In this document: one piece after another, positions 25,369-34,885 of the stretch
How positions within the stretch are numbered: the stretch's first letter is position 1
How the letters are laid out: each line of letters starts with the position of its first letter
Source of the DNA: Bacteroidota bacterium
Lineage (GTDB): Bacteria; Bacteroidota; Bacteroidia; Bacteroidales; Cfx3-03
Assembly (NCBI GenBank): GCA_013390605.1
Contig: JACAUB010000001.1
Span: 4,499,516-4,563,515, forward strand
Reading direction: 5' to 3'
Length of the DNA stretch: 64,000 nucleotides
Made by a program: the position numbers and the translations under genes
Notes under the pieces: generated by a model
Seen by the model: only the letters and a program-made list of their open reading frames with translations
What the model was told of the DNA's origin: nothing
Database searches by the model: none

Positions 25369-26544
25369 ATGGAAAAACGTTCTCTTAAAATCAGAAAAAC
25401 ATTATTGATTGTACTCCTTGTATTGCTTGTACTGCCGGCAATACAGTATTCTCTCGCACTTGTTAAACTTGATCCCTTAAAAGGAGCTATAACAAAACCT
25501 GAGAAGGTTGACTTTACTTTGAAAGATTGGTTTTCAGGAAGTTTTCAGGAACAAGAAGAAAAGTACATTAATGAATCGTTTGGCTTCAGAAGTCTATTTG
25601 TAAGAATTAATAACCAGCTGATGTTTAATCTTTTCAAGAAAGCAAAAGCGAAAGGTGTTGTTATTGGAAAAAACGGATATCTATTTGAAGAGCACTATAT
25701 CAATGCTTATTATGGTTCTGACTTTGTGGGGGTTGATAGTATCAAACATCGAATGGATCGGCTAAAGTACATACAGGATCGTCTATCAAAATTAAATAAA
25801 ACCCTGCTTATTGTATTTGCTCCTGGAAAGGCATCATTCTATCCGGAATATATACCGGAGAATATGAAGACGGCAAAGAAAATCACCAATTATCAACAAA
25901 CTCTAAATACGGTCAAATCACTAGGAATTAATCACATAGATTTTAATCAATACTTTATCAATCATAAGAATATTGCACAATATCCTCTTTATCCTAAATA
26001 CGGCATCCACTGGAGTTATTATGGATCGTGCTTAGCTGCCGATTCTATTGAAAAGTATATAGAACGGATCAGGAAAATCGATATGCCAAACATCTCCTGG
26101 AAATATGTTAAAATGGCTGAAGCAAAAGAGAGTGATTATGATATTGGAGATGGGATGAATCTGTTATTTAAACTAAAAGGAGAAAAACTTGCATACCCAC
26201 TTTTGCAGTTTGAGAAGGGAACGGATAAAACGAAACCTTCATTATTGGTGATTTCGGATAGTTTCTATTGGGGAATGTACTCATTTGGATTCACCAAGGT
26301 GTTTTCTAAGAATCATTTTTGGTATTATAATAAAGATGTTTATCCTGATTGCACAGAAAGGCCGTTAAAAGCAAGTCAGCTAAACCTCAAAGATCAAATA
26401 ATGCAACATGATGTCATCATGATTATGTCGACCGAAACTACATTAAAAACAATGGGCTGGGGATTTATAGAGAATGCTTATAAAACCCTCAAAGAGATGG
26501 AGAGAACTAATACGCGTATTAATCCGGCAGAGAAAAAGGATTAG
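25369..26544 (+). CDS. AlgJ/AlgX-like SGNH O-acetyltransferase
   Basis: Membrane-anchored periplasmic protein of 391 residues with one N-terminal helix (TLLIVLLVLLVLPAIQYSLAL, about 11-31). SGNH-type residues are suggested by the Asp-x-His-like GIHWSYYGSCLAAD segment and the catalytic serine in VISDSFYWGMY. In alginate systems AlgJ/AlgX take the acetyl passed by AlgI and transfer it to sugar hydroxyls. The gene starts 2 nt after the MBOAT stop. Its stop codon overlaps by 4 nt the stop of the convergent zinc-ribbon gene. Confidence 0.87.
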   Translation: MEKRSLKIRKTLLIVLLVLLVLPAIQYSLALVKLDPLKGAITKPEKVDFTLKDWFSGSFQEQEEKYINESFGFRSLFVRINNQLMFNLFKKAKAKGVVIGKNGYLFEEHYINAYYGSDFVGVDSIKHRMDRLKYIQDRLSKLNKTLLIVFAPGKASFYPEYIPENMKTAKKITNYQQTLNTVKSLGINHIDFNQYFINHKNIAQYPLYPKYGIHWSYYGSCLAADSIEKYIERIRKIDMPNISWKYVKMAEAKESDYDIGDGMNLLFKLKGEKLAYPLLQFEKGTDKTKPSLLVISDSFYWGMYSFGFTKVFSKNHFWYYNKDVYPDCTERPLKASQLNLKDQIMQHDVIMIMSTETTLKTMGWGFIENAYKTLKEMERTNTRINPAEKKD

Positions 26545-26780
26545 TGAAAACAGGTCGTCACGAGAAATATCAGTCCAAAAATAAAGAGTAAAATAATTAC
26601 AACAAGCGAACATCCTGCATTAAAGATTTGTGCCAGACACCCATCACCTGATTTTTGAATAATAATTGTTTTATCTCTCTTCCAGGGCTTTCTTTTAGTA
26701 AAGGGATAGGCACAGTTTGGACACATTTCGGCTTCTGTTGAAACCCTGATACCACATTCCGGACATCTTACCAAAGCCAT
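26541..26780 (-). CDS. Small zinc-ribbon membrane protein
   Basis: 79 residues. C6/C9 (RCPECG) and C20/C23 (MCPNCAYP) form a rubredoxin-like zinc ribbon, followed by a basic linker and one membrane helix (about 52-75: CSLVVIILLFIFGLIFLVTTC). The N-out/in orientation is not certain; zinc ribbons of this kind usually face the cytoplasm. Function unknown. Convergent with, and overlapping by 4 nt, the AlgJ-like gene. Confidence 0.7.
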   Translation of the reverse strand: MALVRCPECGIRVSTEAEMCPNCAYPFTKRKPWKRDKTIIIQKSGDGCLAQIFNAGCSLVVIILLFIFGLIFLVTTCFH

Positions 26781-27069
26781 CTTGACTGTTTTTTAGAATT
26801 GTAAAAATAATGAAAATCCCATCGCTTTAAACCCGCAGGTGTAGATTTGTAATCTTTACCTGCTAGTAATCTTTTAAAATAACATTATCGTTTTAACCAT
26901 TTGTGAGAAATAGGATTTCAAACTCATAGAAATCATACATGTTAACTATTTGATAATCTATCAGTCAAAATTTAATTCATCCAACGCGTCAGACTATACT
27001 AATTTTTGAATTCCATTCCGATTTCTGCATTACTTTTACATCCTTTATAACAAGAAAAACAGAAGGATT

Positions 27070-27843
27070 ATGAAAAGGTCCATTTTAATAATAACGGTTC
27101 TACTATTTAGCTTATTCACGCTTGAGACGTCAGCACAAAAGGCAGCTCCATTAAAAATTGCTTTGTCGGTAGCCTCATCCAATTATATAGAATGGGTTCA
27201 TCGTGCAGATGCTACTGCCGAAACAATAGATATGAAATCAATGCCCGTAGCCAAAGCTGTGAAGCTTCTGGAGACGTGTAACGGATTAATCATGACAGGA
27301 GGTGAGGATGTATTTCCTGCTTATTATGGCAAGGCAGAAGAACTCTCAAGATGTTCAACAAACCCGGCACGTGACACACTGGAATTTGCTTTGATAAAAA
27401 AAGCACTGGAACTAAAAATTCCAATTGTAGGTATTTGTCGTGGTCAACAGATTTTAAATGTTTCGCAGGGAGGAACATTGATTGTGGATATTCCAAGCGA
27501 TTACGGTAAAAAGGTAGTCCATCAACAGACTGATTATCTTCAATGCTTTCATAACATAAATACGGCGCAGGGCTCTTTATTAAAGCAGATTAGCAAAGCT
27601 GATAATGGTATGGTAGCCTCTAATCATCACCAAGCCGTAAAAAGGCTGGCACCTTCTTTTAAAGTAGCAGCTTATGCTAATGATAGCATCATCGAATCGA
27701 TTCAATGGAAAAAGCCTAAAGGAAAATCATTTTTGATTGCCGTACAATGGCACCCTGAAAGGATGGATACATTGAGTCCACTTTCTATGCCTATTGTACG
27801 TAGGTTTATAAAAGAAGCTTATCAATATAAAGTCAAGAGGTAA
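27070..27843 (+). CDS. Exported class I glutamine amidotransferase-like peptidase (C26)
   Basis: 257 residues with a signal peptide (MKRSILIITVLLFSLFTLETSAQ). The triad is complete: nucleophile C123 in VGICRGQQ, H228 and E230 in VQWHPER. LIMTGGEDVFPAYYG is the PuuD/C26 oxyanion region. Known relatives (PuuD, gamma-glutamyl-gamma-aminobutyrate hydrolase) are cytoplasmic; the signal peptide here points to gamma-glutamyl hydrolysis in the periplasm. Substrate unknown. The convergent flavoprotein gene ends 2 nt away. The 289 nt upstream hold no gene; a TTACTTTTA at about 27031 is a weak promoter candidate. Confidence 0.88.
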   Translation: MKRSILIITVLLFSLFTLETSAQKAAPLKIALSVASSNYIEWVHRADATAETIDMKSMPVAKAVKLLETCNGLIMTGGEDVFPAYYGKAEELSRCSTNPARDTLEFALIKKALELKIPIVGICRGQQILNVSQGGTLIVDIPSDYGKKVVHQQTDYLQCFHNINTAQGSLLKQISKADNGMVASNHHQAVKRLAPSFKVAAYANDSIIESIQWKKPKGKSFLIAVQWHPERMDTLSPLSMPIVRRFIKEAYQYKVKR

Positions 27844-27845
27844 GA

Positions 27846-29084
27846 TCAGTCCATTTTTTTATTGCCAAAGAAGAGCTGATAGTAGAATGATGGTTTTGTT
27901 AACACTTTTTTGGTCTCAATATCACTTATCACCTCAATAACGAATTTAAAAAAATTCTTGTTTTTATTCGCTTTATGGACAATTGTGTTCAACAAAAAAG
28001 AGTACTTGCACATTGTTTGAAGGCGACTGCTTAACTTAAACTCCTTCCACATTCTACGATAGATTTCTGCATCATACTTTTTATTAAAGGAAGCAGAGTA
28101 GTCATTTTGTTCAATACACTGTATAAGATGTTCGGCCGCAATCCTTCCACTACGAAGTGCGTTTCCAACACCCTCACCTGAAAAAGGATCGATAAGGCCT
28201 GCAGCATCACCTACCAACAAAAACCGTTCGCCTGAGATCAATCGTTTCTTTGACCCCAAAGGAAGACCATGACCTTTAATGGTTTCTAAGGGTGTAGCAT
28301 TTTTAAACCGCTCTTTCAGTTCTGGATGTGTAGCTAGTAAATGATTTAGTGTCTCTTTAAGATTGATCTTTTTCTTTGCAACCTTAGAAGCGAGCATCAT
28401 TAATCCAACATTTGCCTGATTATTGGGCAATGGAAACACCCATAGGTAGCTCGGTAATATCTCTTTAATAAAGTATAGTTCGATATAATTATCAGGATTA
28501 AAATTAGTTACTCCTTCATAATAGACTCTTAAACCTGCACTAAAATGGTTCCGTTCCAATTTTATCTTTCCCAAATTCCGGGCAACAATAGATCTGACAC
28601 CATCAGCACCAACGATTACTTTCCCTTTAAAAACACCTTTACTGGTATTAACAAGAATTCCATCGTTCTTCTGCTGAACAGATATCACCCTACAATTTTG
28701 AATAACCTGAATATTGGATGATACGTTCATGTGTTTATACAAGAGATGATCAAAGTCAATCCGTTTGCATATAAATCCATTGCCCTTCGCTCCCTTATAG
28801 ATAAATGGAATAGCAAGAGACCCGCCATTGGGGGCAACAATTTTAACACCATGAGATGCTAATTTTGAAGGAAATGCCAAAAAATCAGTCAGCAAACCTT
28901 CAGACAACATCGGGAGTTGATTAACAACATCCACACCTAAAGCATCTCCACAAATTTTGGTTCTTGGAGAAACCTCCTTTTCCAATACGGCTACCTTATA
29001 TCCTGATTTCGATAGTCGTAAAGCACAAGCAGCACCTGAAGGTCCAGCACCTATTATTAGAATATCAAAGAGTTGAATCTCCAC
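27846..29084 (-). CDS. FAD-dependent oxidoreductase, geranylgeranyl-reductase family
   Basis: 412 residues. The Rossmann motif is IIGAGPSGAACALRLS followed by AVLEKE, and the second FAD motif is LLVGDAAGLIDPFSGEGVGNALRSG. Members of this family reduce isoprenoid double bonds (ChlP, archaeal lipid reductases) or act as other flavin monooxygenase-like enzymes. The Bacteroidota versions are mostly uncharacterised, and the substrate cannot be told. It starts with GTG at 29084; no ATG fits better upstream. It stands alone between the C26 gene (convergent) and a histidine kinase gene. Confidence 0.85.
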   Translation of the reverse strand: MEIQLFDILIIGAGPSGAACALRLSKSGYKVAVLEKEVSPRTKICGDALGVDVVNQLPMLSEGLLTDFLAFPSKLASHGVKIVAPNGGSLAIPFIYKGAKGNGFICKRIDFDHLLYKHMNVSSNIQVIQNCRVISVQQKNDGILVNTSKGVFKGKVIVGADGVRSIVARNLGKIKLERNHFSAGLRVYYEGVTNFNPDNYIELYFIKEILPSYLWVFPLPNNQANVGLMMLASKVAKKKINLKETLNHLLATHPELKERFKNATPLETIKGHGLPLGSKKRLISGERFLLVGDAAGLIDPFSGEGVGNALRSGRIAAEHLIQCIEQNDYSASFNKKYDAEIYRRMWKEFKLSSRLQTMCKYSFLLNTIVHKANKNKNFFKFVIEVISDIETKKVLTKPSFYYQLFFGNKKMD

Positions 29085-29204
29085 AGTTCAATATTTTTCT
29101 AAAGACAATTAAACAAAAAACATCCTATTTTACCAGTATCCACAGGTAATGGAAGCTAAATTACAACTTAGCCGGGTATCATGAATTACTAATGAGTGAT
29201 TTTT

Positions 29205-30695
29205 TTATAAAGGTATTGTAAATTTAAAGGTGCTTCCTTTACCTAATTTGCTCTCTACCCATATCTTTCCACCATGCTTTTGAACAAATTCTTTACACAA
29301 TATTAAACCTAATCCTGTACCTTTTTCATCTTCAGTACCTTTGGTAGATTGATTGACATCAATTCGAAAAAGATCATTTCTTATTTTTTCAGACATCCCC
29401 ATTCCATTGTCTTTAACAGAGACTTCTAAAAAAGCATCCTTTTTAACCGCAGATAATACTATCTCCCCTTTTCTGGGTGTAAACTTTATAGCATTCGAAA
29501 TAAGGTTTCTTAATATGCTGATCAGCATATTTCTGTCGGCCAGAATCATTTCATCATCTGTAACGTTATTTACTAGTGCAATATTCTTTTTTATGGCAAA
29601 TTCGAGCTGATTTTCTGTTATCTCTAATGCTACTTCTTTTAATGATAGTGGTTCCGGACTAAACACCATATATCCTCTATGTGAGTTAGCCCAATCCAAT
29701 AGATTTTCTAATAGCCTGAATGTTTGATTAGATGCTGTATATATCATATTTGCATACTTCTCTATAGCAACCAAATCATTTTCATGCACCTCTTCTACAA
29801 GTAATTCACTAAATCCAATTATATTATTAAACGGATTTTTTAAGTCATGCGCAATAATAGAGAAGAACTTATCTTTCGTCGCATTTAAATCTTTAAGTTC
29901 GTCAACATATTCCGTTATTTGTTCTTCCGATTTTTTACGTTCTGTTATATCTCTTGAGATTCCAAAGGTGCCGAATATTTTTCCTTCAGCATCTATCAAC
30001 GGCATTTTTATAGTAGAAGCCCATGAAATGGGTCCATTATTCCACGTCTCTTTTTCTTCAATATTTAAGATGGGAACTCCTGTTCTAATAATACGTTGTT
30101 CATCATTAAAAGCACTTTGGGCATGTTCATCTGTAAACAAATCAAAATCAGTCAGGCCAATAGCTTGAGATACCTCTTCAATGCCATGTCTCTTTGCCAT
30201 CGCCTTATTAACGCGGATAAATCTACTTTCCAGATCTTTAAAATATATTCTATCGGTAATGTTATCCATTAGGATATTCATCAATAATTGTTCTCGCTCT
30301 ATTGCCTCATCGGCTTTTCGCTGGATAGTAATATCTTTTGATATGTTAACGACTCCAAGTATCTTGTTATCTTTATCTTTTATAGGAATACCTTTTACAT
30401 AAAAGATTTCATTCCCTCTAAGATCCATTTCACCTTCTTGAGGCTCACCTGTTTCTATTATTTTATCTATCGGACATTTGCTACACTTATGGCTATTACT
30501 CTGAATTGCATTAAAACAATAATTCCCAATAAGAGATTCGAGATCCTTTCCTAGTAAATCACATAAAACTTTATTAGCCCAAATAATCTTATGATCCAGT
30601 CCCATGATATAAACAACATCAGAAATATTATCTAACACTTCATAAATGTTAATGAGTTCATTAAGATCATTTTGAACTTTAAATTGGGGGATCAT
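29205..30695 (-). CDS. Cytoplasmic two-PAS histidine kinase with a Cys-rich PAS domain
   Basis: 496 residues. PAS1 (about 15-125) has C60, C71 and C74 in NYCFNAI and HKCSKCPIDK, a cysteine pattern that may hold a metal or respond to redox. PAS2 (about 135-252) follows, then the dimerisation domain with phospho-acceptor H283 in IIAHDLKNPFN and the ATPase domain (NAIKFTPR, DNGMGMSEK, GTGLGLIL). No membrane segment. No response regulator is nearby, so the partner is unknown. PAS cysteines suggest a role in redox or gas sensing, which is inference only. Confidence 0.92.
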   Translation of the reverse strand: MIPQFKVQNDLNELINIYEVLDNISDVVYIMGLDHKIIWANKVLCDLLGKDLESLIGNYCFNAIQSNSHKCSKCPIDKIIETGEPQEGEMDLRGNEIFYVKGIPIKDKDNKILGVVNISKDITIQRKADEAIEREQLLMNILMDNITDRIYFKDLESRFIRVNKAMAKRHGIEEVSQAIGLTDFDLFTDEHAQSAFNDEQRIIRTGVPILNIEEKETWNNGPISWASTIKMPLIDAEGKIFGTFGISRDITERKKSEEQITEYVDELKDLNATKDKFFSIIAHDLKNPFNNIIGFSELLVEEVHENDLVAIEKYANMIYTASNQTFRLLENLLDWANSHRGYMVFSPEPLSLKEVALEITENQLEFAIKKNIALVNNVTDDEMILADRNMLISILRNLISNAIKFTPRKGEIVLSAVKKDAFLEVSVKDNGMGMSEKIRNDLFRIDVNQSTKGTEDEKGTGLGLILCKEFVQKHGGKIWVESKLGKGSTFKFTIPL

Positions 30696-31003
30696 TTCTA
30701 ATATTTTTTGCTAAATTACAATTTATAAAGATGGAATGAAACGTTAGATAAAAAGAATTTTATAAAGATTAAAATATATTTTATACTCTTCAATTTTACT
30801 TAACAAAATATTAATTAATTCAATATTATTCTAAAATACTGGTTTGTTGATACAAAAAAGAATGTTTATTCTATAAATTATTTGCTCATCAATCTTCAAA
30901 ACACATTCAATTTAAGGCATCATAAATAATATTTCATAAAGTTATCACTTATTATCTAAAGTATTAATCATCTATTAAACTAAGTATAAAATTTTCATTA
31001 TAT
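30696..31003. other. AT-rich gene-free stretch
   Basis: About 300 nt between the histidine kinase start and the buk terminator. It is very A/T rich with no open frame or clear structure; the kinase promoter must lie here but no full TAnnTTTG was picked out on the minus strand. Confidence 0.4.
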
Positions 31004-31034
31004 CAAAAAAAGGCCTTCCAGAAAAGGAAAGCCT
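31004..31034 (-). terminator. Terminator of ptb-buk
   Basis: On the minus strand aggctttcc (31026-31034) pairs with ggaaggcct (31011-31019) with one G-U, followed by seven T (31004-31010). It lies about 28 nt past the buk stop. Confidence 0.85.
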
Positions 31035-31061
31035 CTCAATTTTTTAACGAAAACAAATTGA

Positions 31062-32138
31062 CTATTGATAAATTTTAAGCTCAAGTTCGCCTCTAAGAGC
31101 CATCAATCCATTCATCGAAAGAGCACGCATTTCATCTTCTCCAGGATAAACATAAACCGGAGCTATTTTAAAAACACGCTGAATAATAAGGTTGACAAAC
31201 AACTTTGAATGGGCAATACCTCCTGTAATCAGAATTCCATCTACATCACCATTTAACACAGGTGACATACTTCCAATCTGTTTAGCCACGTGATAAGCCA
31301 TTGCTTCAAAGATCAGCTTATATTTAGCATCTCCTTCTATTGCTTTCTGTTCAACATCGTAAGCACTATTCGTTCCAAGATGGGCAGCTAAACCACCTCC
31401 ACCTAAAATCATCTTCATCACCTCCTTCTGTGTGTATTTACCACTAAAACAGAGTTTGGTTAATTCACCGGCAGGTAATGTACCACTTCGTTCAGGAGAG
31501 AAAGGACCATCACCATCCAACGCATTATTCACATCAATAACCTTACCTTTGCAATGTGCGCCCACAGAAATACCACCCCCTAAATGAACTACAATCAGAT
31601 TCATATCTTCGTAGTTTCGCATAATGCTTTTAGCATGTTCGCGAGCAGTGGCCTTTTGATTTAATGCATGAAAAATAGAGACCTTTTTTAATAAAGGATG
31701 ACCGGTTACACGGGCATAATCACATAATTCGTCAACTACAACCGGATCGGCAATAAAGGCTCTTGCGTTAGGAAGTACACGGGCAATATCATAAGCAATT
31801 AAGCCGCCTAAATTGCTGGCATGCTCACCTAACTGACTATGTTTTAGATCTCTGATCAAAGCATCATTAACCTCATAAACTCCCGAAGGTATCGGTTTAA
31901 CAATCCCTCCACGGCCAACAATCGCTCTCAGGTCGTCAAGTTTTACCTCTGCATCTTTCAGTTCCTGATAGATAATCTCTTTTCGAAACGAGTACTGATC
32001 AGTAATTTTATCAAACCCGGCCAGTTCTTCTGTAGAGTGTCTAATTGTTTTAACAAAGAGAGGGGCTGTATTAAAGTAAACCGCAATCTTTGTAGAAGTA
32101 GAACCAGGGTTAATGGCAAGAATACGAAAATCTTCCAT
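31062..32138 (-). CDS. buk: Butyrate kinase
   Basis: 358 residues, the usual length. Acetate/sugar-kinase-like fold: AINPGSTSTKIAVY at the N-terminus, FIADPVVVDE, IVVHLGGGISVGAHCKGKVIDVNNALDGDGPFSPERSG covering the phosphate and substrate site, and GDVDGILITGGIAHS near the end. It converts butyryl-phosphate and ADP to butyrate and ATP. The 10-nt gap to the phosphotransacylase gene upstream marks a two-gene operon; close relatives in some Bacteroidota act on branched-chain acyl phosphates, so isobutyrate or isovalerate is possible. Confidence 0.94.
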   Translation of the reverse strand: MEDFRILAINPGSTSTKIAVYFNTAPLFVKTIRHSTEELAGFDKITDQYSFRKEIIYQELKDAEVKLDDLRAIVGRGGIVKPIPSGVYEVNDALIRDLKHSQLGEHASNLGGLIAYDIARVLPNARAFIADPVVVDELCDYARVTGHPLLKKVSIFHALNQKATAREHAKSIMRNYEDMNLIVVHLGGGISVGAHCKGKVIDVNNALDGDGPFSPERSGTLPAGELTKLCFSGKYTQKEVMKMILGGGGLAAHLGTNSAYDVEQKAIEGDAKYKLIFEAMAYHVAKQIGSMSPVLNGDVDGILITGGIAHSKLFVNLIIQRVFKIAPVYVYPGEDEMRALSMNGLMALRGELELKIYQ

Positions 32139-32148
32139 CTGTTTTCTT

Positions 32149-33057
32149 TTACTGTTTGGATACTAACGCACTGAGTGCAATTGAATACATCTTGGTCAAC
32201 GAAGAATCGCCTCTAGATGAAAGAATAGCCGGAACTCTTGCTCCTGCTACAAATGCGCCCAATTCTGACCCACATAATTTTGTGCATGCTTTATAAAAGA
32301 CATTTCCCGATTCAATATTTGGGAATAACAGGCAATCTGCATCTCCGGCAACAGCACTCGTAAGTTTCTTAATTTCAGCCGAATCCTTATCTATAGCTGT
32401 ATCCAAAGCCAGGGGACCATCAACTAACGCCTTTTTAAGTTGACCTCTATCGGCCATTTTGGAGATAATAGCAGCATCAACACAAGCTGGCATTACCGCA
32501 AGCATCTGTTCTGAAGCAGCAATCAATGCTAATTTAGGAAGTGTGATTCCTAAAGCATACGCAGTATCAATCAAGTAATTAGCAATAGCAATTTTCTGTT
32601 TCAGATCAGGCTGAGGTATAATTGCAACATCGCCACAGATCAGGAGTTTCGAATAGGCCTTGTTTTCAATAACCGTTACATGACTCAACGTAGCTCCCGG
32701 GTTCATTAATCCGGTTTCTTTATTCAAGATAGCCCGCATATATTTATCGGTACTCAAAAGGCCCTTCATCAAAAGGTTACCTTCCCCATTATTGATCAGG
32801 GCTACCGATTTCGTTGCTGCTTTCGCCTCATCTGTTTCGTGAATAATATTAAATTTTCCTGCGTCGAATCCCTCCTCTTTACAGATTCTTTCAATCAGGT
32901 CAGTATCGCCTACCAGCGTAGCTTCAACAATACCTAATTCTATTGCTTTGCTTACAGCTTCAATAGTATGTGCATCATTTGCAAAAGCCGCAATCAAACG
33001 CTTGCGGGGTCGAGACTTTACAGCCTCGACTATTTGGTCGAGTTTTGTTATTGACAT
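32149..33057 (-). CDS. ptb: Phosphate butyryltransferase
   Basis: 302 residues. PTA_PTB fold with KGLLSTDKYMRAILNKETGL and LLFPNIESGNVFYKA, both typical of phosphate butyryltransferases. It converts butyryl-CoA and phosphate to butyryl-phosphate, which butyrate kinase then uses to make ATP. Start ATG; a TAATTTTG box on the minus strand (33133-33140) precedes it by about 75 nt. With buk it gives a complete terminal ATP-yielding branch, but butyryl-CoA formation genes are not in the window. Confidence 0.94.
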   Translation of the reverse strand: MSITKLDQIVEAVKSRPRKRLIAAFANDAHTIEAVSKAIELGIVEATLVGDTDLIERICKEEGFDAGKFNIIHETDEAKAATKSVALINNGEGNLLMKGLLSTDKYMRAILNKETGLMNPGATLSHVTVIENKAYSKLLICGDVAIIPQPDLKQKIAIANYLIDTAYALGITLPKLALIAASEQMLAVMPACVDAAIISKMADRGQLKKALVDGPLALDTAIDKDSAEIKKLTSAVAGDADCLLFPNIESGNVFYKACTKLCGSELGAFVAGARVPAILSSRGDSSLTKMYSIALSALVSKQ

Positions 33058-33132
33058 TTATTTGTCCTCCAAAAATTAAGGTGATGATATATAGAGTTTT
33101 AGTTTTCATAAGTATCCTGTTATTCAGGGCGG

Positions 33133-33140
33133 CAAAATTA
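33133..33140 (-). promoter_or_regulatory. -7 box for ptb-buk
   Basis: Minus-strand TAATTTTG, full match to TAnnTTTG, 75 nt upstream of the ptb ATG. Confidence 0.5.
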
Positions 33141-33200
33141 GTAATAATAAATGAACGATTTAATGTAAATCGCTGTACCCGACACAAAAAGCAAATTATT

Positions 33201-34472
33201 TTACTGACAATAAAAATCAATCATTTTTTGTATTGCCTTCTTACAGGCACCACAAAATTCATTTCCTTTAAACGTATGCATTAAACAATCTGTAGAGGGA
33301 CGATACATCCCTTTTGCTACATACCCACCCCCTTCATAAACACCTAATTGTAAAGGATGTTCTTCGTCGGCCTGAGTTGGAACGGCTGTTCCGGCTGGCA
33401 ATAAACTTTTCCATTTACGGTCGAAGTTAATCAACGTGGTTAGATTGGGTTCCCAAGGTTCAATGTCAAGTTGATAGAAGTCATTATATGAAGTAGATGA
33501 ATCAAAATACTCATCCGCTAGACCGGCAAAGCCATGACCAAATTCGTGCACAAATATCTTTGCAGCAAAAGAGTTGCTGTTGACCGACATACAATAATGA
33601 TTAAAGATACCACCTCCACCATATTTTTTGCTGTTTGCAATAATATAGATCTGATCATATGGAGCATTACCAGCTAAATCACGTAAACTCTTGTTATCAC
33701 TGGTCATTAAATACCTTTCGCTATCGAAGGTGTAGAAATTAGAATTTATTATCGTTTTCTTCCAGATATGCTGACCCGGAATATCTACTCCCGATTCAAG
33801 AGACGGAGCCATTACAGCACGAATATTAAATTTTGTTTTATTCTTTGTATAAGGGTCGAATTGAAATAGATATTTAGAAAAATTCTTACAATCCTCCTTA
33901 AATTTGTCCATCTCATCTGCAGTATAACCTTCGGGCAGCACTACAATATCTACACAATTTTGAGGATCCCCACTAATATATGCATCAAATACAGGATATT
34001 GAAGTTTTCGTTCAGGATTAATGAAATAACTTTTTACATTAACGGTATAATCAAATTTCTTTTCGTAGACACCTTTCTTGCTTCTACTATAGAACTCAAC
34101 ACGGACATTTTTCTTGGGATAAGGCATCACCACAGTTTCACTGAAACTCTTTTTGGTTTGCTTGGCTTCAGGTGTTGTTTGCCACTCGCCAAACAAAGTA
34201 CAGTATCCTCTTGAATAGATCAATTTATTAGAGGCCACATCAAAAACCTTAAAGAAGTAGTTGCCATAGGCCATTGTATCAATTAAGTTAACATGCGATC
34301 CTCCCCAATAGGGTTCTGCTTTGACTTCGTCAATAAAATACTCTTCAGTATTGAAATTACCAGCATGATAATAATCAATACGAAGTGTTCGGGTCTCAAA
34401 ATACTCATCAAAATTGATCGAGAAAGCATGTAAGGCAGTAAATACCAATACAATGGTTAATAACTTTTTCAT
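33201..34472 (-). CDS. Secreted M64-family (IgA peptidase-like) metallopeptidase
   Basis: 423 residues with a signal peptide (MKKLLTIVLVFTALHAFS). An N-terminal beta-rich domain (about 25-140) precedes the catalytic domain that opens with CVDIVVLPEGYT. The zinc motif HEFGHGFAG lies at about residues 309-317, followed by LADEYFD, characteristic of M64. A C-terminal CLMHTFKGNEFCGACKKAIQ supplies the Cys cluster common in this family. The family name comes from an IgA-cleaving enzyme, but many members have other or unknown substrates. The protein is probably secreted or periplasmic. It lies between ptb and tnaA on the minus strand. Confidence 0.88.
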   Translation of the reverse strand: MKKLLTIVLVFTALHAFSINFDEYFETRTLRIDYYHAGNFNTEEYFIDEVKAEPYWGGSHVNLIDTMAYGNYFFKVFDVASNKLIYSRGYCTLFGEWQTTPEAKQTKKSFSETVVMPYPKKNVRVEFYSRSKKGVYEKKFDYTVNVKSYFINPERKLQYPVFDAYISGDPQNCVDIVVLPEGYTADEMDKFKEDCKNFSKYLFQFDPYTKNKTKFNIRAVMAPSLESGVDIPGQHIWKKTIINSNFYTFDSERYLMTSDNKSLRDLAGNAPYDQIYIIANSKKYGGGGIFNHYCMSVNSNSFAAKIFVHEFGHGFAGLADEYFDSSTSYNDFYQLDIEPWEPNLTTLINFDRKWKSLLPAGTAVPTQADEEHPLQLGVYEGGGYVAKGMYRPSTDCLMHTFKGNEFCGACKKAIQKMIDFYCQ

Positions 34473-34885
34473 GTCTTTTACAGATTGAATTCAAATAGCG
34501 AATTTAGTGAGTTAATTGATTCCTTTGCGTAATTTTGCACAAATTAAAAAAAAGTGTAACCTGCTTGCTTTTCATAAATAGAAACACTTTTTTTGCATTA
34601 AATTTTGCACAACATGTTTTTACTCAGTCTTATCTCTGCACTAAGCATTTGTCGGTACATGCATATAAAGAAACGCGATAGTTTCGTCTGCTAATAGTTT
34701 GAATTAAATAGGCCAGATGGAATTAAGGCGTGTTTCTTAGTAGCTGCATCCCTTAAATTCCATCAGACAAATACTCTTAATTGTCCATAAGGCCACTCCA
34801 TTTTATTTTTTATCATGATAGCATAAAATAAAATCCTATTTATTTATGCTTATCATAATTATTCAAATTATTAAAATTTATAACC
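34473..34885 (+). promoter_or_regulatory. 5' region of tnaA with an imperfect hairpin
   Basis: 413 nt between two divergent genes. A TAATTTTG box is present at about 34530. Arms 34716-34728 (gatggaattaagg) and 34751-34764 (ccttaaattccatc) pair with a single bulge around a 22-nt loop, and gtctg (34686-34690) can pair with cagac (34764-34768). There is no T-run and no TnaC-like leader peptide with a conserved Trp, so E. coli-type attenuation is not supported. Confidence 0.45.

Noticed and set aside
34473..34885. TnaC leader peptide
   Set aside because: No short frame with the needed Trp and Pro stop context was found before tnaA.
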